Source: Sarcomyxa edulis (Eukaryota; Basidiomycota; Agaricomycetes; Agaricales; Mycenaceae). From it: DNA of 64,000 nt. Of the stretch, positions 57,501 through 64,000 are shown piece after piece (positions within the stretch are counted from its first letter, which is position 1; each line of letters begins with the position of its first letter). The notes under the pieces are model-generated. The model worked only from the letters and a program-made list of their open reading frames with translations. It was not told where the DNA came from and did not search any database. The stretch spans positions 1,612,001-1,676,000 of the forward strand of contig QUOL01000001.1 of NCBI GenBank assembly GCA_009761415.1. The letters are read 5' to 3'. A program made the translations under genes and the position numbers.

Positions 57501-58628
57501 TCAGTTCGGGCACTGGAGATGGACTTTACGAAGGCCCGAGGCCTCCAGCACCGGCTGAGAGGTGGACAAAGACCAGGGTATGAAGGGAGGAACGTTAGTT
57601 CCCCATGGCGTAGTAAGAGATAATAAAGATGGCAATGCGCCTGAAGCGATGAACGAGGCCCATTGTTGGGGGGTGACACGTACGTTCCGACCTACAATGG
57701 AAAGCTTATGAAGATTCCGACAACGTTGCCCCACAATGAAGAGGGTATCCGAATCAATATCGACGCCATCCAGGTGCAACTCTTGTAAGGAAGTATATGA
57801 CGGAGGATCCGCATCGAAAACGGAATAGCCTGCAGTTGTGCTGTCACAGATATCGTAATGTAGCACTCGAAGAGTTGGGCTGCAGAATCGCAGCATAAGG
57901 TCGAGATGTTCTGCAAAGCTCGAGGCGTCTCTCGTCGATATAAACAGAGTCTGCAACGAGGACCAGGACTGGTGTAGCAGCTGATGAAGATACCCGCCAA
58001 CGATATCGATGTGCTCCAGAATGAGATGGGCAACCTCGAGGATAGAGTAAGGCAATGATGGATATATGATGTCCAGCTCGAGGTCAGATAATTTGAGCGT
58101 TTCCAGACTAGAGAACCTACATCCAATGCCCTCGTCCCACTCCAAAGAGGCTAGTTGACAACAATTAGATTTCAACGCACTCCCATCGACGTGCAAATAT
58201 GTTACTGCATCGGCATTGGTAAGAGAATGGAGGAACCTCTCCGCGCGGACAGCCAGAAATCCTCCAAGGGTGACTGAGTGTAAGTTAGGTCGGCTCAGGA
58301 TATACCTGAGACTCGCCATATCTTCCACTTTCAATGCTCCCCATTTGCCATCATCAACTACCGGCCGAAGATCTATGCCGCGTAAAAGTGCCAATAAAGA
58401 CGGGTTCTCTGCGAGCGTCCGCGCAAGCAGCGAACAAGCAGGTAAAGAGCACAGACGAGGGCAGTTGTAAAGGCGTCTTCTTACCGGCCCTGTCCATGCT
58501 GATGAGACTCTGGAGAGTCGGGCCAAGTCCTTTGGCCACCAGTTAGCACCACTCTCGAGAATGATGGGTATAAGGTCGACTAGTACGAGGTCGATGACGG
58601 AGTATCGTGTTGCATAACGGGGATGCAT
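57501..58628 (-). CDS. F-box-like/LRR protein
   Basis: Single large exon. Start MHPRYATRYSVIDLVLVDLI; residues 10-55 (DLVLVDLIPIILES...DLARLSRVSSAWTGPVRRRL) fit a degenerate F-box, which would bind Skp1. The rest is Leu-rich with LRR-like strands (LHSVTLGGFLAV; SLETLKLSDLEL; LEVAHLILEHIDI; TLRVLHYDICDS; SLQELHLDGVDI; NLHKLSIVGRNV). Agaricomycetes carry many such F-box/LRR genes. A splice near 57700-57640 could alter the last 60 residues. Role in SCF ubiquitin ligase is inferred; target unknown. Stop TAG at about 57501-57503. Confidence 0.72.
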   Translation of the reverse strand: MHPRYATRYSVIDLVLVDLIPIILESGANWWPKDLARLSRVSSAWTGPVRRRLYNCPRLCSLPACSLLARTLAENPSLLALLRGIDLRPVVDDGKWGALKVEDMASLRYILSRPNLHSVTLGGFLAVRAERFLHSLTNADAVTYLHVDGSALKSNCCQLASLEWDEGIGCRFSSLETLKLSDLELDIIYPSLPYSILEVAHLILEHIDIVGGYLHQLLHQSWSSLQTLFISTRDASSFAEHLDLMLRFCSPTLRVLHYDICDSTTAGYSVFDADPPSYTSLQELHLDGVDIDSDTLFIVGQRCRNLHKLSIVGRNVRVTPQQWASFIASGALPSLLSLTTPWGTNVPPFIPWSLSTSQPVLEASGLRKVHLQCPN

Positions 58629-59628
58629 CGTAGGTACTATATGTTCTCTGGGAGATTACAGCGAAAGGTGGGAGTCGTTACACGAAAGATACAGCCGAAA
58701 GTTGACCAGAAGAGTCGATGTCGTGGGGAAAGGTCAACTTGAGCTAACGGCCTACTTAGCTTGAGCTTAAAGGTAATGAACAGGCCAAGAACAGGCAGGA
58801 GGCCATGCATGTGCCATGTGGGCTGTCCGCATTCGGGCATATGCGCGTGACATGCGAACGCGCTCCGAGTCTCTTCAAGTTCTTCACCGACCGCGTATGA
58901 CACCATTTATCGTTGTAATTTGCGAGGTCGAAGTGGAAGTCGCAAGTCGCAAGTCCGGCGTCTTAAAATAAGTCCGAAGCCGAACTGTGGCAACTCGCGG
59001 CGTCAAGTCTCAAAACGCGTGTGAGAGCATTCAGCTTCTTTCGCTACGAACTCAAGTGCAAAATCCTCGTAGGTGAAGTCGTGCGTGCTCTTAGTCTAGT
59101 TCGTGTATCGTACATGCTCTATGCTGCGGATTCCAGGCCAAATCTCGATTCTATCTTGTTTCATAGCCGAACCATGGTCAAACCATGGTCAAACCATACT
59201 ATCTGTTCGGTGAGTCTGGAGTCCTGAAAAATCTCAAAGATCCACGCAACCAGGACTTCTTTCACCATAAGTAGGTCAACCATAGTCCACCATACTGACG
59301 ATCCTCTGTAGTTACCCGAAATGTTTAAAAGCCCAGGGTGCATACTCGGCCTCTCCAGTCCACCGCACAGTGTCTACATCAACCTCACTACAATCTGTTC
59401 TCTTGATCGACGTTGGGCTCGCTTTCTATCAAGGCTGTATTTTATCATTTTTGCTCTCTTTTTCAACATCTCTGTAAGTCGATTATATGCTTGAGCTATC
59501 GTGGATTCAAGCTCATCTGAATGCATAGCAAAAAAATCAGAATCATCGTATAATCATTTTCTACCGTAAGTAAGAATTCTGTTTTTGACTCTTAACGTCT
59601 AATACTAACATGCGACACCTCAGAAAAA
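58629..59628. promoter_or_regulatory. 1-kb divergent intergenic region with small direct repeats
   Basis: Lies between the F-box-like and HECT-like genes. It contains AAGTCGC in two copies plus a partial (about 58937-58955) and a tandem AACCATGGTCA motif (about 59170-59196). No convincing ORF or RNA gene. Both 5' flanks must lie here. Confidence 0.5.
59170..59196. repeat. Tandem AACCATGGTCA repeat with palindromic ACCATGGT core
   Basis: Two full copies and a third partial copy of an 11-bp unit whose core ACCATGGT is self-complementary. Related CCATAGTCCACCAT occurs about 100 bp further on. Could be a dimeric transcription-factor site; function unknown. Confidence 0.7.
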
Positions 59629-62600
59629 ATGGCAGACCAGCGTTTGGCTCTATCACAACTCCAACAAAACTTCAATCAGCTATCTCAACAGCTGTCGTCG
59701 TTTTTTGGTTCGCAGACAGCAAACCCTCAACCCTCAGCTGCCGCTGCAGATCAAGCAATGCCAGTCTCATCATCTTCCGCTTTTCGATTGACTCCGTCAA
59801 CTTCTTCGATTGCAACTGTACCCCCGGCGGACTCACCGCCAACTATTCCTTCTTTGTCTCATACTAATTTCACGTTACCCCCACCACCTCCCACCACCAC
59901 ATCTTCACACTCCGGCTTGACTGTCCCGCCGCCACCTCCCCCTCCTGTTTGAGAAAGATGACGAGGACCTAACTTGGCTTGGCTCCGGAGAGACGCCCGC
60001 ACTACTGACGTAGGATACGACGAAGGACGAAGGACGGTTATGAGCAGGTAGATTGCTTGGGTACAAACGCGTAAGGAACAGGTGTTCCGAGTACGCGCGA
60101 TTATCTACGGAGTAGTACAAATACTAGTAAACACTCGGGTGGCGCGTAGCAGCACGCACACCAAGTCTCACTCCAATACCTCCGATAACAGAACGTTATC
60201 AGAGTGTGAGAGCCGGAGGTACCGGCCACCCATCGTCTGCCACCCCCCGGACCACAGCGTCAACTCAACCGTTCCTGGGGATGGGTGCTATCTCTGCCCC
60301 CTTTTCCACAAGCCATGCTAACCAAGCTCGCCTCGCACATGCGGCGACCTCTATACCTCGTGGTCCACCTCTCGTCCCACGGCAGTCTCGACGAAGCCAA
60401 CCATCTCGTCCGCGTGGGCCTGCTATCCTACCGCCCGCAACAGATGGCCCAAAATCTCTGCAAAAAGTCGTTTCTGCTTGTGTCGTCGAAGACAGCACCA
60501 TTGTCCGAGTTACTGCCAAAATTCTACCTCCTCCCGTAAGTCTCTTACTTATATCTTCTGTTCACTCGACCGTTGTTGACCCACCCATTTAGCCGGACAG
60601 TGGGCAGGAAATTTTTCTCTATCGTTTTCTACGCGGACCGACGACTTTGTTCCTCGAGGAACACAATCTAATGTACCATTTCGAAGCGGATAAATCTACC
60701 CCCATCGATACCATCCTTTCTGAGTTAGCACAGCGGATGGAATCCTCTCCGTCTCATTTTGTGTTCAAATCCACTCGCGTTGGTCATTTAAATCACGAGG
60801 TACCTCCCCTCCGAATTCTCGAATATGTGGACAGAGGCCGAGTACGTCTCCTCAAGAATGAAATCAGGTTCAGGATCAAGCCGCCTACGCCAGGCCTTAC
60901 CATCTGGAAACTCATGAACGATCGAAACAGGTATTCTCATCCTGAATACTCGTTCGATGGAAACCGATACATTTTACACTTGAGTTCGTATCTCCTTTCA
61001 CTCTCACGGCTAGCTACTGATATCAATTTCGGTATCTTGCAGTCGTCAGTCTCGACCCGCTTAAATCAACAATAAATGGCAGGAGACACAGCTGTATTTC
61101 GACACACTTCTATACATTGTTTCCTTGTGATTACGATGGTGAAATCCCTGAAGACGACGACGAAACGTCTGGTGGGGAAGAGATTGAGTACAATGCCCCT
61201 AGTTCGGTGACGGTACAGCCCGAGGTAAATATAGGACTAGCGCATGATGTTTTCCCATTGCTGATATGTTTAACTTACTATAGCACCCACATTCACGTCA
61301 AAATAGTACTCGGACATCACGTAGCACTCCCCCAAATAGTCCTCGTCAACTGTCGGCCTCGTCTTCCTCGCGTGCAGGGCCATTGCCTACAGATCTACCT
61401 CCCGTAAGATTTTCTCGTCTCTCTGTCTTTAGTTTGTCTACAGCTTTGACTTTCAGGTCCCAAGGCTAATCTCGGCCACCTTTCCGGAGTCTCGCACACC
61501 GTCTGAATCACCAGCTCTGGGACCTTCTAATGTTGAGTCAACACCCTTTTCGCATTGTCATTCATCTTCTCAAGTGCTTTGTGTCCTAGTCCAGTACCTC
61601 GACGTCTATTGATCCGTTTGCATGGAGCTTACCTTCGTCAATCTGGGAGCAAGAGTTTGTACCTCGTAATGCTGCGGACCCTGCGGCATACCAGCTCGAC
61701 TCTCTGCCTCGTTCCATCCTGGAAAAGGCTTCAACACCCCCAAACGGCACTCCTCGATCTCGCTCTCTTTCACATCTGGAAATCAGCGGAGCAAACGTGG
61801 AAGAAGCAGCGGATAATTACATCAAAGCTGTCGGTCAAGCTGTTGACCAACAAGATTTCACCACAATTTTGGCTGTTAATCGACATTTTTCTGTGTACGT
61901 CTGTTCGAACATTCATTTCTCGTTCCAGGCTAACATTCTCCGCAGTGGTTCACGATCTTCAGAGACGTCGTTCGGAAGTGGGGTCGAGACGGAAGTCCTT
62001 GTCACCGCTTTCGAGAAAGTCACAGCTTCCACCACCAAATGGTTTCATCCAGGACTCGATGAGTTCTCTTCCTTACGCGTCTTTGCTCACGGCGCTCTCC
62101 ATCGGATACGGGAAGTAGCTATATTCGGCGCATTTTGTGCGTTGAAGATGGCCTTCAAACAGCCTCCTGCTCGAATGTTCGGGCCGCAAGGCGATCGTAT
62201 TGACCCTCTCGTATTACAGCTTCTGATTCACGAAGGCGATATCCACTCCCTTCATCCCTCTCTTGTTGGGGAATGGCACCCTCAATTGAGGCACGAGTTA
62301 CAAGCCTGGCTTGACATGGGTCCAACCGGTGATGCAAGGCTGTTCAATTCTCTGATCGTGTCTCATCTTGGATACGAAGTGAGCTCAAGTTTCAAATGGC
62401 CGCAAACCTCATTACTAACACACTTGGTACATAGGCCTCTGCCCTTGATGGGCGAGACGAAGCAACCCACAAACAACTCGCTGTCCAAATCCTTTATAAG
62501 GCTATCATCGGGCCCGCTGAATTCAGTAATCCGGAGTGGCAAGGCTTTCTCGCAGGCTTCGAACTTCCTTGTCGCAACGGGTTTACTTTTCTTGAGGTAA

Positions 62601-63323
62601 GTTCATGGTTCCTTGCTACAGTCTTCGGTGATTGTATTCTGATTCATCCTTTGTAGGTTGCTCGACGATTCGCTGGCGGGTCTGACGCTTTCATAAGCCT
62701 TATCTATTCGTCCCTCATCAACAACGTTGACACCATTGCGTCTCTCATTGACATCGATACAAGCTACATGCCATCATTTCCTGAACGTCTCCGAGCAGCT
62801 CTTCCCGATGCAAGCATAGAGACACTCATACTTGATTTCCTCGAAGGCTCCGGACTTCCATGCCCCACTTTGTTCTCCGAGGTGCGAGGTGCATTCAATA
62901 CCATGGCAGACCTCTCTCGTATCGATACTCCAAACTTTCGGTCTCGAATCTTTGCATGGGCCGTGTCCGGAAAACCTTTGAACGATCCTTCTATAACGGA
63001 CATGTATAAGGTACGACTCCTTCTTCCAGAGGAAAACATACATATCTCTGACACCACTTGAGCAGGTTTTGATTGTGTCCGACAACGATCAGTACTATGT
63101 TGACCCCAATGGCGAACATCTCCGCGAGTCTGGCCTCTTGTCCGGCACATTCTCTTTTCGTACATGCTCGAGAACTCTTCGAATCCCGGGAAGCTACATT
63201 CTATCGCTGGCGAATAGGCACTATCTCCCAGATTCCGAGCCTCAAAATTTCGCTCAGGCATTCTCTCATTATTTCCTCTGCCAATTGCTTGGTGCAACTG
63301 GAAACCACGGTGCGATGGCCTAG
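59629..63323 (+). CDS. Putative HECT-like E3 protein of an agaric-associated family
   Basis: Start MADQRLALSQLQQNFNQLSQ. A Ser/Pro linker with poly-Pro ends at 59946; a 256-nt intron (59947-60202) would join to SVRAGGTGHPSSAT, otherwise TGA 59950 ends a short ORF. Conserved blocks follow: PFSTSHANQARLAHAATSIP, RGPAILPP, VVSACVVEDSTIVRVTAKIL, FLYRFLRGPTTLFLEEHNLM, and, after several introns, a C-terminal approximately 330-residue domain. That domain has REVAIFGAFCALKMAF, LHPSLVGEWHPQLRHELQAW, GFTFLEVARRFAGGSDAFIS and a terminal FRTCSRTLRIPGSYIL. This order resembles a HECT N-lobe and C-lobe, with the Cys in FRTC a candidate for the thioester Cys. I recall similar multi-copy proteins in agarics; the HECT assignment is inference. 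TAG 63321-63323. Confidence 0.6.
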
Positions 63324-64000
63324 GTCATTTATTACTCTTTGAATTGCATCCACCGGTCAGTTCCTGTTACTGGTTGGTACTTTCTCAATTGTCTCATCGT
63401 CTCGTCAACAGTATTTATATTGCAGACCTTGAAACTGACTTTTTGAGATATGGGGCGTACGTTCCTAAGGAGAACGAGGATATTTTTGGGAGCTCAACCT
63501 TGTTGCTAGGCTCTCAGATATATACATATACACCCACTCCCTCACCGTGAGATCAGACCTTTGAGATAAATTTAGTTTTTGAAGCTACCAACGACGGTTC
63601 AAGTACCTAAGACCTGCGGGCTTTAGGCCTGGACTTTACGGCATGCAAAGATCTAACCAAGAAAGTCGCGGTAGATCCTGACATGTTCTGGCCAACGGTA
63701 TATTCTGCCTCAAATCCACCACACTACTCCTCCGAGTCGTCCATGAGCTTAGTGTTTCTTTTGAGGGGCTCTGAAGCTACATCAGTATTGGCAAAGCTGT
63801 TGATAAATAAAACCAAACTCCACCGCCGTGATCGATCGACTTGCGTCTGACTTTGGGACGACTCTCAAGAAAGATTGAATTACAGATGACCCAAGCTGCA
63901 CTCTGGTGTAGACCCTTTACTGGAACAAATCACTGGTAGGCATGTATACTTGACAGGAAAATTGTTTATGTTGTGAATTTATGTAGCGGCATTCTTGTTA
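63324..64000. other. 3' flank to the window end, no gene seen
   Basis: 677 bp of A/T-rich sequence. Plus-strand ORF 63344-63550 shows no family features. I see no terminator, tRNA or repeat that I can support. Confidence 0.5.

Noticed and set aside
63344..63550. Short ORF after the HECT-like gene
   Set aside because: No motif, no splice link in frame to the upstream gene, and A/T-rich context fits a 3' UTR.

Overview
This 64 kb window is nuclear DNA of a filamentous basidiomycete, almost certainly an Agaricomycete (mushroom-forming fungus). Genes are closely packed and mostly single-copy eukaryotic housekeeping genes. They are cut by many 48-70 nt introns with GT..CTNA..AG signals. The window also carries cellulolytic glycoside hydrolase family 3 (GH3) genes, one with a fungal CBM1, three P450s, and a HECT-like gene family that I associate with agarics. 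These suggest a plant-litter or wood decomposer. I see no rRNA, tRNA, CRISPR array or intact transposon. CDS coordinates run from start codon to stop codon and include introns; splice sites were read by eye.

Layout: 1-2504 (-) BET double-bromodomain protein, C-terminus cut by the window edge; 2721-5171 (-) WDR70-like WD40 protein; 5380-6063 (+) unrecognised small protein; 6536-7495 (-) Rab7/Ypt7 head-to-head with 7655-8683 (+) Atg16; 9186-10760 (-) Pub1/TIA-1-like three-RRM protein; 11188-12380 (-) prohibitin-1; 12516-15047 (-) ASNSD1-like asparagine-synthetase-domain protein; 15444-17488 (-) 6-phosphogluconate dehydrogenase; 18024-20796 (+) Osh/ORP lipid-transfer protein with PH domain and FFAT-like motif.

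21252-25678 and 26341-30589 (+) are tandem GH3 beta-glucosidases, the first with an N-terminal CBM1. They are followed by 30795-34059 (+) an Aco2-type mitochondrial aconitase and 34108-38572 (-) a mitochondrial MutS homologue (MSH1), head-to-head with 38766-40472 (+) a Cdc11-group septin. Next come 41413-44508 (+) an MIT-domain protein, 44974-46145 (-) an MDR-family oxidoreductase, and P450s at 46404-48527 (+), 48927-50847 (-) and 51519-53470 (+). The window ends with 53887-57073 (-) an alpha/beta hydrolase with long disordered segments, 57501-58628 (-) an F-box/LRR-like protein, and 59629-63323 (+) a putative HECT-like protein.

The most striking content is in gene architecture. The two GH3 genes can only be read if exons of 4, 5, 6, 8, 12 and 19 nt are included, and four of these sizes (4, 6, 12, 19) occur at equivalent positions in both paralogues. 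Aco2 and the first P450 also need 8-9 nt exons, and five introns appear to be of GC-AG type. MSH1 contains a tandem array of four homologous phase-1 exon-plus-intron units encoding a basic KTRRKRV-like repeat just after its targeting region.

Functionally the window mixes vacuole/autophagy genes (Ypt7, Atg16), mitochondrial genes (prohibitin, Aco2, MSH1), cellulose utilisation (the GH3 pair) and an oxidative block (MDR oxidoreductase plus three P450s) that may act in detoxification or secondary metabolism.
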